This document shows positions 1 to 7,832 of a stretch of 64,000 nucleotides of DNA, in pieces. The stretch's first letter is position 1. Each line of letters begins with the position of its first letter. The notes beneath the pieces were generated by a model that had not been told where the DNA came from, did no database searches, and worked only from the letters and a program-made list of their open reading frames with translations. Both the position numbers and the translations under genes were made by a program. Where the stretch lies: NCBI GenBank assembly GCA_038852315.1, contig JAWCKF010000002.1, positions 1 to 64,000 on the forward strand. Reading direction: 5' to 3'. The stretch is from COMBO-56-21 sp038852315. GTDB lineage: Archaea; Thermoplasmatota; Thermoplasmata; UBA10834.

Positions 1-648
1 CCGCGCGATGTACATCCTCGCAGGCTTGCTCCTGTCCCACTTGGGTGTCGGTATGAACTTCTCTATCGCCATGATGAGAGTGTCGATGTTCATGTCATGG
101 TGGGCAGATATCGGTATGATGGGGGCCTTCTCGGCGATGGTGCCCTTGACGAACTCCTTTATCTCCGCATAGTTCGCCCTCGCCTGCTCCTTGGTGACTA
201 TGTCGATCTTGTTCTGGACGACGATTATCTTGTCGACGCCGATGATGGTGAGGGCCATGAGGTGCTCCATGGTCTGCGGCTGGGGACAGGACTCGTTCGC
301 GGCGACGAGCAGGAGTGCACCGTTCATTATGGCCGCACCAGAGAGCATGGTAGCCATGAGGGTCTCATGCCCGGGCGCGTCGACGAAAGAAACGGACCTG
401 AGGAGCTCGCAGTCGCCCTTGCAGTTGGGACAGGTAGGCTGGTTCGTGTAGCATTCCGGGGCCTCGCAGCTCCTGCACTTGTAGAACGCCACATCGGCGT
501 ACCCTAGCCTGATGGATATGCCCCGCTTGACCTCCTCAGAGTGCCTGTCCGTCCACTCCCCTGTCAGGGCCTTCGTCAGCATGGTCTTGCCATGGTCCAC
601 ATGGCCTATCATGCCGATGTTGGTCTCTGGCTGGGTGGGTACCTTCAT
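1..648 (-). CDS. eif2g: Translation initiation factor aIF2 subunit gamma (partial, C-terminus outside window)
   Basis: This is the GTPase subunit of archaeal initiation factor aIF2, which carries initiator Met-tRNA to the small ribosomal subunit. The first 216 codons are present and the gene runs off the left edge; the family is about 410 residues. The G1 motif GHVDHGKT lies at residues 15-22, followed by a zinc knuckle with paired CxxC-type cysteines, the G3 motif DAPGHETL and the G4 motif NKID. The ATG at 648 overlaps the TGA of the upstream S6e gene as ATGA, so the two are translationally coupled. Identification is secure; only the missing end is unknown. Confidence 0.97.
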   Translation of the reverse strand, partial: MKVPTQPETNIGMIGHVDHGKTMLTKALTGEWTDRHSEEVKRGISIRLGYADVAFYKCRSCEAPECYTNQPTCPNCKGDCELLRSVSFVDAPGHETLMATMLSGAAIMNGALLLVAANESCPQPQTMEHLMALTIIGVDKIIVVQNKIDIVTKEQARANYAEIKEFVKGTIAEKAPIIPISAHHDMNIDTLIMAIEKFIPTPKWDRSKPARMYIAR

Positions 649-1043
649 TCCGCCTTCTTCTCCTCTTTCTTCACGAGGTCCGCGATCGGCTTCATGCCGT
701 GCTGAGTGACCTTCATGTTGATCTGGAGAGTGTCGGGCGCAATAGTGTTCCCCCTCAGGTTCTTCCTCCTCCTAAGCCCTCCGCGCTCCGCGTGGAAGCC
801 TATGCTGTCTGACACGAGGAGCTTCTTCCTCCTCGGGCCGGGGAGGTCGGGGCGCATGGGGAACCCGTCCTTGTCGCTGCCGCCAGTGATCTGGAGCTTG
901 TACCCAGGGAGTCCCACGAATATCCCGTCGACAATGTCCCCTATCCGCTTCCCTATCAAGGAGTTCGCATGATGTCCTGTGATTGTGACCTGGTATGACT
1001 TCCCGTCCTTGGGGTCGCTGACAACAGCCCTGAAGTCCGCCAA
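645..1043 (-). CDS. rps6e: Ribosomal protein S6e
   Basis: Archaeal/eukaryotic small-subunit protein S6e, 132 residues. The open frame extends upstream to 1148, but the family begins at the ADFRAVVSDP segment. A TTG at 1043 encodes exactly that start and is preceded by a GGAG Shine-Dalgarno site. The longer frame would also read back through a TATA box, so the TTG start is preferred. It is co-transcribed with and overlaps aIF2-gamma. It has its own promoter and so forms a separate unit from the L7Ae-to-aIF5B genes upstream. The length is typical of archaeal S6e, without the eukaryotic phosphorylated tail. Confidence 0.95.
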   Translation of the reverse strand: MADFRAVVSDPKDGKSYQVTITGHHANSLIGKRIGDIVDGIFVGLPGYKLQITGGSDKDGFPMRPDLPGPRRKKLLVSDSIGFHAERGGLRRRKNLRGNTIAPDTLQINMKVTQHGMKPIADLVKKEEKKAE

Positions 1044-1085
1044 GAGATCCACTCCGGTGCCGCAGGACGCCCTAATGCGCGAGGA

Positions 1086-1100
1086 GTTATATAGGTTTCG
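1086..1100 (-). promoter_or_regulatory. TATA/BRE promoter for S6e-aIF2-gamma
   Basis: On the minus strand the sequence reads CGAAACCTATATAAC, a good BRE plus TATA box. The box is about 45 bases before the TTG start of S6e, leaving a short leader that contains the GGAG ribosome binding site. Confidence 0.7.
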
Positions 1101-1181
1101 GAGCTGGCAAGAGCAGTCTGGCGGATGGAAAAAACGCCTCGGCGACACCGCCCCGAGATACGACTCGCACGTGCGCTGACC

Positions 1182-2936
1182 TCAGCTGCCCCAGAAGGGT
1201 TTCTCCTTCCGCTTGATCTCCTTCAGCTGCTCGAAGGCCTCGAGCTCGTCCTGCGTGAGCTGGTACTTCGCGAGCTCGTGGGCATCCCCCTCCGGGATGT
1301 CCACAAGAAGGACGTCCTCAACATCGATCTGCCTCCCCACAGTCACGTCATCAATCGATATCGCGACCTCGGCTCCGGCGACCGCCTCCGCGAGCGACCT
1401 GCCCTCGCTCTGTATGCTCTTTATCCTGCCCACGGACCGACCGTCCAGCTTGACGAGTCCTTGCCCGGGCCTTATCCTCCCAGCCAGTACGCGCACGCCG
1501 ACGATGGCGGGCTTGCTCACTCGGAACACGTGGTCTCTGAGTATGGATATCTTGCCAGGGAAGGTTATCTCGAGCCGCTTCTCAGCCTCGACCTGCTTCT
1601 TTCTCTCCTCACACCACAGCTTGTAGTCCTCGAGCAGGCGGTACATGACATCGTTCTCGAAGATCTTCACGCCCAGAGCCTCAGCCTCCGCCCTCGCGTC
1701 CTCGTTCACGCCGACGTTGAACGCGAATATCGCCCTGTGAAGGGGGTCGTCGAAATGCGAGGCCTCCACGACATCCTTCCTCGTCACGTTGCCTATGTCG
1801 ATCTTCCTTATAGGTAGGCCGCTCTGTTTGGCCTCGAAGGCGAACGCCTCCAATGAGCCCACCGCATCGCCCCTGACTATTATCCCCTCGTCGGCGAGAT
1901 CTACATTGATCCTGCTCTCTCTAGCGGTCTCCTCGATCAGCTCGTCGAGGTTCCCGCTGACAACCTTCACCGTGCCACCCGCGAGCGCGTTCTCCAAGTT
2001 CTGGGCGATGATGCGGATGCCCGCCGCGGCGGACACCTCCTTCACCCGATCGAACCTCTTCGTGGGGTCGCGGATCTCATCCAGAGGCTTGGGCCTCTGC
2101 AGGCCCTTGATTTTCGTGACTATTGGCTTTCCGGTCACAGACGCGACGACAATCTGGTCGCCGACCCTCATCGTGCCCTTGTACACGATGGTGTCTATGG
2201 CGGTCCCGACGCCCCTCTCCTCCTTCACCTCGAGTACGGTGCCCTCACCTGGTCCCTCCTCCGTCCTGAGGTCCTGCTCCAGGAACCTCTGCGCAAGGCC
2301 CACCAGCACGAGGAGGAGGTCGGGGATGCCCTCGCCATACTTCCCGCTAACAGGCACGATTGCCACAGTCTTCGTGAAGTCCGTTATCCTGTCAAACCTG
2401 TCTGCGCTGAACCCGAACTTGTCGAATATCTTTCCGGCGAGGTTGTACAGCATCTCGTCAAGCTGCTGGATAGTCCTAGCGTCTTGCTCTGCGAAGGCCT
2501 CGCTGCAAGTGCGGCCCTCGCGGTGCCTCCACCCTGGTATGAGGTCGATCTTGTTGGCGGCGATAACAAATGGCGTCTTGAACTGCCTGAGTATGTTTAT
2601 GGATTCGATAGTTTGTGGCTTCAGCCCCTCGTTGATGTCGATCACAAGCACTGCCAAGTCTGCAAGCGCTCCGCCACGGGTCCTGAGCGTCACGAACGAG
2701 TAATGCCCTGGCGTGTCTATGAAGAGCAGGCCGGGCACGATGAACTTCCTGTCGCCTATCAGCTTCCCGCAGAGGCTGTATATCGTATCGATCGGAACGT
2801 CTGTGGCGCCTATGTGTTGCGTTATCCCTCCAGCCTCCCTCGCGACGACATGAGTCCCCCTGATCCTGTCAAGGATAGTGGACTTGCCATGGTCCACGTG
2901 GCCCAGAACGGATACTATAGGGTGGCGTACAGGCAT
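1182..2936 (-). CDS. infB: Translation initiation factor aIF5B (IF-2 type)
   Basis: A GTPase that promotes subunit joining and positions initiator tRNA, 584 residues. Visible motifs are GHVDHGKS at 12-19, DTPGH in the G3 region and NKID for G4, followed by the long beta-barrel and C-terminal domains of archaeal aIF5B. The open frame can be read from a TTG at 2966. The ATG at 2936 begins MPVRHPIVSVLGH as in homologues and has a GGTGAT site three bases upstream, so I use it. G1 carries Ser instead of the commoner Thr after the Lys, a conservative change. It is the last gene of the L7Ae-S28e-L24e-NDK unit. Confidence 0.96.
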   Translation of the reverse strand: MPVRHPIVSVLGHVDHGKSTILDRIRGTHVVAREAGGITQHIGATDVPIDTIYSLCGKLIGDRKFIVPGLLFIDTPGHYSFVTLRTRGGALADLAVLVIDINEGLKPQTIESINILRQFKTPFVIAANKIDLIPGWRHREGRTCSEAFAEQDARTIQQLDEMLYNLAGKIFDKFGFSADRFDRITDFTKTVAIVPVSGKYGEGIPDLLLVLVGLAQRFLEQDLRTEEGPGEGTVLEVKEERGVGTAIDTIVYKGTMRVGDQIVVASVTGKPIVTKIKGLQRPKPLDEIRDPTKRFDRVKEVSAAAGIRIIAQNLENALAGGTVKVVSGNLDELIEETARESRINVDLADEGIIVRGDAVGSLEAFAFEAKQSGLPIRKIDIGNVTRKDVVEASHFDDPLHRAIFAFNVGVNEDARAEAEALGVKIFENDVMYRLLEDYKLWCEERKKQVEAEKRLEITFPGKISILRDHVFRVSKPAIVGVRVLAGRIRPGQGLVKLDGRSVGRIKSIQSEGRSLAEAVAGAEVAISIDDVTVGRQIDVEDVLLVDIPEGDAHELAKYQLTQDELEAFEQLKEIKRKEKPFWGS

Positions 2937-3017
2937 GGAATCACCAACGACTGGAGCGTACTTCAAGTTAACTCGGCTGGTGTTGCCAGTGTGAACGGGG
3001 CACGGCTGCGGCGCGAT

Positions 3018-3473
3018 TCATCTCTCGAAGAGCCAGGCCTCGTCGATCTTGTCGTACTTCTGAATCTCGTAATCGTTGAAGAAGAGCTGTATCTCCCTCT
3101 TGGCGCTCTCGGGCGAGTCCGAGCCGTGCACTATGTTCCTGCCGGTGGCCTGAGCGAAGTCCGCCCTGATAGTGCCTGGCGCCGCGTCTTGGGGGTTGGT
3201 CTTGCCCATCATGGTCCGGACGGCGGCAACGGCGTTCTCGCCCTCCAGGACCATGCATACGACCGGCCCCGAGGTGATGTAGGACAAGAGCGGCTCGTAG
3301 AACGCCTTGCCCTTGTGCTCTGCATAGTGCCTCTCAGAAAGCTCCCGCGGGATCCTCATCATCTTCATCGCGCAGATCTTGAGCCCTCGCTCCTCGAACC
3401 GCTGGATTATCCTGCCTACGAGTCCCCGCTGGACGCCGTCTGGCTTGATCATGACGAAAGTCTTCTCTATCAT
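3018..3473 (-). CDS. ndk: Nucleoside diphosphate kinase
   Basis: Transfers the gamma phosphate from ATP to other nucleoside diphosphates through a phospho-histidine. The protein is 151 residues, the standard length. The catalytic His is H116 in the NIVHGSDS motif, and the N-terminus has the usual TFVMIKPDG start. The ATG overlaps the stop of L24e as ATGA. The order L7Ae-S28e-L24e-NDK-aIF5B is a conserved archaeal translation neighbourhood and supports the call. Confidence 0.98.
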   Translation of the reverse strand: MIEKTFVMIKPDGVQRGLVGRIIQRFEERGLKICAMKMMRIPRELSERHYAEHKGKAFYEPLLSYITSGPVVCMVLEGENAVAAVRTMMGKTNPQDAAPGTIRADFAQATGRNIVHGSDSPESAKREIQLFFNDYEIQKYDKIDEAWLFER

Positions 3474-3913
3474 CCGCCCTGCGCCTCCTTCGGGCTCTCC
3501 TTCGCCCGCTCTCCCCTGTGGGCTTCTGTCTTCTTCTTGTCGACGGGCTTGGCGCCCTCGGCCTTCTTACTGGCCTTGGTGTGCGAGGGCTCGCTCGTCG
3601 GCTCCTGTTCCTCCTTAGCCTGACCCTGTTGCTTCTCGGCCGAGCCCTCCTCAACATCCTTCTCGGCCTTCTTGACCTTCCTCGCCTTCGTCGGCTTCGC
3701 CTCCTCCTGCGCGCCCTTCATCCTGACCTGCTTCTCGCGCTCGTAGTACCTCGTCCAAGTCGTCCGCCTGGGCACCCTGCCCAGGACGACCAGGTTCTTG
3801 AAGCACTTGGAGGAGCAGAAGTTGTAGACCACGCCGTCCTTCTTGATGTACATCCTGCCCGTCCCTGGCTCTATCTCGTCGCCGCAGAACGTGCAAACCC
3901 TGCGCTCAACCAT
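3470..3913 (-). CDS. rpl24e: Ribosomal protein L24e with long charged tail
   Basis: Large-subunit protein L24e. The zinc finger is formed by C7, C10, C33 and C37, followed by the conserved RTTWTRYYERE segment. Archaeal L24e is usually about 60-70 residues, while this one is 147. Roughly residues 65-147 form a low-complexity tail rich in Lys, Glu, Ala and Pro. The frame is open through the tail and ends precisely in the ATGA overlap with ndk, so the extension looks real rather than a sequencing artefact. The tail may be disordered and bind rRNA; this is inference. Confidence 0.94.
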   Translation of the reverse strand: MVERRVCTFCGDEIEPGTGRMYIKKDGVVYNFCSSKCFKNLVVLGRVPRRTTWTRYYEREKQVRMKGAQEEAKPTKARKVKKAEKDVEEGSAEKQQGQAKEEQEPTSEPSHTKASKKAEGAKPVDKKKTEAHRGERAKESPKEAQGG

Positions 3914-3949
3914 GGAACATCAACTCCTGATGACCCCGAACGCCTGCGC

Positions 3950-4162
3950 TCAGCGTACGCTGAGCTTTCTGGCCTCTCTCGAGGTTTCCTTCAGCATCAG
4001 CACATCCCCGACCCTGACAGGACCCATGACGTTGCGGGTGATTATCCGGCCCTTGTCACGGCCGTCCATGACCCTGACCTTGACCTGTGTCGCCTCGCCA
4101 GTCATGCCCGTCCGGCCGATGATCTCCACGACCGTTGAGGGGATGCTGTCGTCCTCCGCCAT
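3950..4162 (-). CDS. rps28e: Ribosomal protein S28e
   Basis: Small-subunit protein S28e, 70 residues, with the typical OB-like sequence VVEIIGRTGMTGEATQVKV and the C-terminal ETSREARKL signature. It lies between L7Ae and L24e with short gaps, as in other archaea. The ATG start gives the expected family N-terminus. Confidence 0.97.
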   Translation of the reverse strand: MAEDDSIPSTVVEIIGRTGMTGEATQVKVRVMDGRDKGRIITRNVMGPVRVGDVLMLKETSREARKLSVR

Positions 4163-4171
4163 CTACGCCAC

Positions 4172-4543
4172 CTACTTCTTCAGTGCCTTGACCTTCTCGG
4201 CAATCTCATCCAGCATGGGCTTGCCCTTGGCCGCATCGAGTATCGCAACCGCCGCCGTGGGCTTCTCGAGCCCGCACGCGTTGCCGAGCTCCGCCTTGCT
4301 GGGGACATACGCGTAGGGCACGTTCCTCTCCTCGCACAATGCTGGCATGTGCATCAGTATCTCGGGCGGGGAGACGTCCTCGGCCATGACCACCATGAGG
4401 GTCTCTCCCCTCTCCACGAGCTTGGTGACCTCGTTAGTCCCCTTCCTGAGCTTACCGCCGTCTCTGACTAGCTCGACGAGTTCGTATGTCTTGTCTGCGA
4501 GCTCCTTCGGCATCTCGAACTTCACATATACTGGCTTCGCCAA
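4172..4543 (-). CDS. rpl7ae: Ribosomal protein L7Ae
   Basis: Kink-turn RNA-binding protein used both in the large ribosomal subunit and in box C/D, H/ACA and RNase P particles, 123 residues. The open frame extends to an ATG at 4585, but a TTG at 4543 follows a textbook GGAGG site with six-base spacing. That TTG gives the family start AKPVYVKFEMPKELADK. The RNA-binding core KGTNEVTKLVERGE and the AEDVSPPEI segment are present. It is the first gene of the translation operon, and the NOP5 partner lies elsewhere in the window. Confidence 0.96.
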   Translation of the reverse strand: MAKPVYVKFEMPKELADKTYELVELVRDGGKLRKGTNEVTKLVERGETLMVVMAEDVSPPEILMHMPALCEERNVPYAYVPSKAELGNACGLEKPTAAVAILDAAKGKPMLDEIAEKVKALKK

Positions 4544-4628
4544 GTTGACACCTCCTTCGGGCGCTCCTGCGCCTTCATCATTCACAGGCCCTTTATCTGC
4601 GGATAAGAGCGGACTGCAGTAGATGGTC

Positions 4629-4646
4629 TTCGTATAAAAGCGTTGC
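4629..4646 (-). promoter_or_regulatory. Promoter of the L7Ae operon
   Basis: The minus strand carries GCTTTTATACG about 90 bases before the L7Ae TTG start. This is a plausible TATA box and would give a leader of about 60-70 bases including the GGAGG site. Confidence 0.55.
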
Positions 4647-4685
4647 TGAGCTGGAGTGCCTGTTGTCGGCTGATCCCCACGCGAT

Positions 4686-4697
4686 GCCCTTATATCA
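4686..4697 (+). promoter_or_regulatory. Promoter of the double-GNAT gene
   Basis: CCCTTATATCA lies about 45 bases upstream of the GTG start and diverges from the L7Ae promoter, so the two units share a short intergenic region. Confidence 0.55.
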
Positions 4698-4735
4698 ACG
4701 ACCCGAGGTTGAACTGCTGAGAGAAGTGAGGAAAG

Positions 4736-5761
4736 GTGAGAAATGACGACACGGCCTTCGAAGTGAGGGTCAAGGACTCACCTCAGGTGTCTGGCCTGTC
4801 TTTCAGACGGTACCGAGGCCTGTCTGACGTCCCGGCGATGGTCGCAGCGATGAACGAGAGCCTGATGGCCGACCTCGTCGACCTCGTCATAGACGAAGGC
4901 GAGTTCCGACTTGACATCGAGAGACCTGTCAACATGAATCCCCTCACTGACATACTGATCGTCGAGGGGGATGGCCGGATAGTGGGCCACACGACAGCGA
5001 CCTGGCGAAGGAAACTCGACGGGGTCAGGGTATACAGCCACTACGCGCATCTCCTGCCAGAATGGCGAGAGAGGGGGGTCCGCGAAGCGATGGTTCGATG
5101 GGCGGAGAGAAGGATAGTGGCAAAGGCACGGAGGCACCCGAGGAACCTCACCAAGAGGATCGAGACCTATGCGAACAGCGCGGACAACGACTGGAAGCGA
5201 GTCCTCGTCGGAGAGGGCTACACGGAGTCGTGGCACATCTTCGAGATGGTCAGGGACAAGCTGGACGACGTCCCTGACATGCCCCTTCCTGAAGGCATCG
5301 AGGTGCGCCCCGTCAGGCCGGAACACTACAGGAAGATATGGGAAGCGAGCAAGGAGGCGCTGATGGACGAGCGGTCGTACCTCGAGGAGAGGCACAACGA
5401 GGACGCTTACCGCAAGTTCTTCTCGAGCCCCATGTTCATGCCCGAGCTATGGCAGATCGCGTGGGACGGGGACGAGGTGGTCGGGGGCGTGCACAACTAC
5501 ATCAACAAGGAAGAGAACAGGGCCTTGGGAAGGAACTGGGGGCACACAGAGAGGATTTTCGTCAGGCGGGCCTGGCGGAACAGGGGCGTCGCGAAAGCGC
5601 TTATCGCGCGGAGCCTCCGGGTGCTCAGACAGGCAGGCGCGGATAAGGCAACCCTTGACGTCGACTCGGAGAATCCTTCGGGAGCCCTGAGGCTCTACGA
5701 GGCGATGGGCTATCGTAGTGAGATGCACTTCACGCTCTACAAGAAGGAGCTGAGCGCATAG
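4736..5761 (+). CDS. Tandem GNAT-domain acetyltransferase
   Basis: A 341-residue protein built from two GNAT N-acetyltransferase folds. The C-terminal half has a clear acetyl-CoA loop (RRAWRNRGVAKALI, about residues 277-290) and the NPSGALRLYEAMGY signature. The N-terminal half (about 20-170) has a weaker motif, WRERGVREAMVRW. Double-GNAT proteins of this size resemble mycothiol-synthase-like proteins, but the substrate cannot be inferred. GTG at 4736 with GTGAGG just upstream is the chosen start. The ATG at 4743 is out of frame and soon stops. It appears monocistronic. Confidence 0.85.
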   Translation: MRNDDTAFEVRVKDSPQVSGLSFRRYRGLSDVPAMVAAMNESLMADLVDLVIDEGEFRLDIERPVNMNPLTDILIVEGDGRIVGHTTATWRRKLDGVRVYSHYAHLLPEWRERGVREAMVRWAERRIVAKARRHPRNLTKRIETYANSADNDWKRVLVGEGYTESWHIFEMVRDKLDDVPDMPLPEGIEVRPVRPEHYRKIWEASKEALMDERSYLEERHNEDAYRKFFSSPMFMPELWQIAWDGDEVVGGVHNYINKEENRALGRNWGHTERIFVRRAWRNRGVAKALIARSLRVLRQAGADKATLDVDSENPSGALRLYEAMGYRSEMHFTLYKKELSA

Positions 5762-5773
5762 CGGGGGCGAGAA

Positions 5774-5781
5774 GATATATC
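5774..5781 (+). promoter_or_regulatory. Promoter of the ASKHA/ferredoxin gene
   Basis: GATATATC lies about 35-40 bases upstream of the ATG at 5815, with a GGTGA ribosome binding site between them. Confidence 0.5.
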
Positions 5782-5814
5782 GCCGCTCACCATCACCGAT
5801 GACAGGTGACGCAC

Positions 5815-7734
5815 ATGCCCGCCCCGGTTCTCCGCTTCCAGCCGCTGGGCAATAAGATCGAGCCGCGGCGAGGCCGGACGCTCCTCGATCTTGCGAGAGA
5901 GGCAGGCGTCGCGATAGAGTCGATATGCGATTCCGCCGGCAGGTGCGGCAAGTGCAAGGTCATCTTGAGATCAGGATCGACAAACATCTCCGCCCTATCC
6001 TCAAGTGAGAAGCGGCTCCTGTCAGACCGCGAGGTCGACAATGGCTTCAGGCTGGCCTGTCAGGCGCGTGTCACAAAGAGGGCGGGCATCGTCGTCGAGG
6101 TGCCTGAACAGAGCCGCCGGGGGCACCACAGACTGCTCGTGGCCGGAGTGGAGCCGCGAGTCAAGCTGGAACCTGCCATGAGGAAGATTCTGCTCACTCT
6201 ACCACCTGCGACGATGAGGGATCTCAGGGCCGACGATGACAGGCTGCTCGAAACCCTCAGCAGGCGCGCGCGGGTCAAGGCGCACATATCCGCGGGTGTG
6301 CACAGAGACATCCCACACGCGCTCAGGAAGGGCGGTTGGAGGACAACCGTGACACTGTTCAGGGAAACGGAGATCATCAGAGCCGACCCCGGCGACACTA
6401 CAGGTTCGCTCTACGGGGTTGCAGTCGATATAGGCACGACGAAGGTCGTGGCGTACCTCGTAGACCTCAACACGGGTGAAACGATAGCGACGGAGAGCAT
6501 GCCGAACCCGCAGATACCCTATGGCGAGGACCTGATGTCCAGAATATCGTTCTCGATGAGAGAGAGGGATGGTCGCAGGTTGCTGCAGAAGGTGATCGTT
6601 GACGGGCTCAACGAGCTCATGGCCAAGCTGTGCTCCTCCGCCCGGATAGACAGAGAGGAGATATTCGAGACGCTCGTCGTGGGCAACACCGCCATGCATC
6701 ACTTCTTTTTCGGCATACCCGCGGAACATGTCGCCGCAGCGCCATATGCACCCGCAGTGAGAACTTCGCTCTCCGTGAGCCCAAGCATGGTCGGCCTGGA
6801 CATGTATCCGTTCGGCAGGGTCACCTCTCTTCCGAACATAGCGGGCTTCGTGGGCGCGGATGCCGTCGCAGACCTGATCGCCAGCGGACTCTACAAGGAC
6901 ACTAGGATAGGCATGATGATAGACATCGGCACGAACACCGAGATAATCGCGGGGAACAAGGACAGGCTGCTCAGCTGCTCGTGCGCCTCCGGACCCGCGT
7001 TTGAAGGGGCGCACATCAAGGCCGGCATGAGGGCCTCGACGGGCGCTATAGAGCGCGTTTGGATCGACGCGGAGTCGAAAGAGGTGAGAGTGAGGACTGT
7101 CGACGACGCACCACCGCGCGGAATATGCGGCTCCGGCATAGTCGATGCGATATCGGAGATGCTCAAGGCCGGAATCGTCGACGCGTCCGGGAAACTGGTG
7201 ATCTCGTCCAAGAACCCTGGAACCAGGAAGGGGCCTGACGGGGTGCCCGAGTTCGTGCTCGCCCCTGCGCGCGAGACCGCCACGGGGGAGGACATAGTGG
7301 TCACCCAGCGGGACATCCAGGAGATACAGCTCGCGAAGGCTGCGATATTCACCGGGGTTTCGATACTGATGAGGAAACTAAAGCTCAAGTGCTCCCAGAT
7401 AAGCAGGGTGTACGCCGCCGGGGCCTTCGGGACATATGTCGACCCTGCCAGCGCCATATCGATCGGGATGTATCCTGACGTCCCGGTCGAGAGGATAAGG
7501 TTCATAGGCAACGCCGCAGGCTCGGGTGCCCGAATGTGCCTGAAGTCGACCAGGATGAGGGACCTTGCGGACAGGCTCTCCAAGGAGGTCGAATACATCG
7601 AGCTAGCCGCGGAGAAGGATTTTCAGAGCGAGTTCGCGATGGCCATGTTCCTCCCACACAGGGACATTGGCAGGTTCCCCCGTACCAGCGGCGGGGCTCC
7701 ACGCTCACGGCAAGGGTCAGCCGGTGCCCTATGA
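5815..7734 (+). CDS. 2Fe-2S ferredoxin/ASKHA-domain protein, RACo-like (DUF4445 family)
   Basis: A 639-residue protein of the family that reductively activates corrinoid proteins using ATP. The N-terminus is a plant-type 2Fe-2S domain with C38, C44, C47 and C82. A linker follows, then the ASKHA ATPase domain with phosphate loops DIGTTK (about 205-210) and DIGTNTE, and a GICGSGIVDA segment. The ATG at 5815 has GGTGA five bases upstream and is preferred to a GTG nine bases earlier. No corrinoid protein or methyltransferase is encoded nearby, so its partner is unknown. The last 20 or so residues are low complexity. Activation of a corrinoid enzyme is inferred from the family. Confidence 0.9.
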   Translation: MPAPVLRFQPLGNKIEPRRGRTLLDLAREAGVAIESICDSAGRCGKCKVILRSGSTNISALSSSEKRLLSDREVDNGFRLACQARVTKRAGIVVEVPEQSRRGHHRLLVAGVEPRVKLEPAMRKILLTLPPATMRDLRADDDRLLETLSRRARVKAHISAGVHRDIPHALRKGGWRTTVTLFRETEIIRADPGDTTGSLYGVAVDIGTTKVVAYLVDLNTGETIATESMPNPQIPYGEDLMSRISFSMRERDGRRLLQKVIVDGLNELMAKLCSSARIDREEIFETLVVGNTAMHHFFFGIPAEHVAAAPYAPAVRTSLSVSPSMVGLDMYPFGRVTSLPNIAGFVGADAVADLIASGLYKDTRIGMMIDIGTNTEIIAGNKDRLLSCSCASGPAFEGAHIKAGMRASTGAIERVWIDAESKEVRVRTVDDAPPRGICGSGIVDAISEMLKAGIVDASGKLVISSKNPGTRKGPDGVPEFVLAPARETATGEDIVVTQRDIQEIQLAKAAIFTGVSILMRKLKLKCSQISRVYAAGAFGTYVDPASAISIGMYPDVPVERIRFIGNAAGSGARMCLKSTRMRDLADRLSKEVEYIELAAEKDFQSEFAMAMFLPHRDIGRFPRTSGGAPRSRQGSAGAL

Positions 7735-7832
7735 CTTGCCTAGTGGCGTGAGAAGGTTAATGAACCGCCCCTGCTTGGGGGAAGACGAGGATACTGGCCC
7801 CGAGCGCCAGCATCCGAGGTGTATGTGACATA

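Noticed and set aside
1125..3623. Long plus-strand open frames across the aIF5B-NDK-L24e region
   Set aside because: They are antisense to secure ribosomal and translation genes and have no recognisable domain.
4743..4766. ATG start for the double-GNAT gene
   Set aside because: It is out of frame and meets a stop after seven codons.
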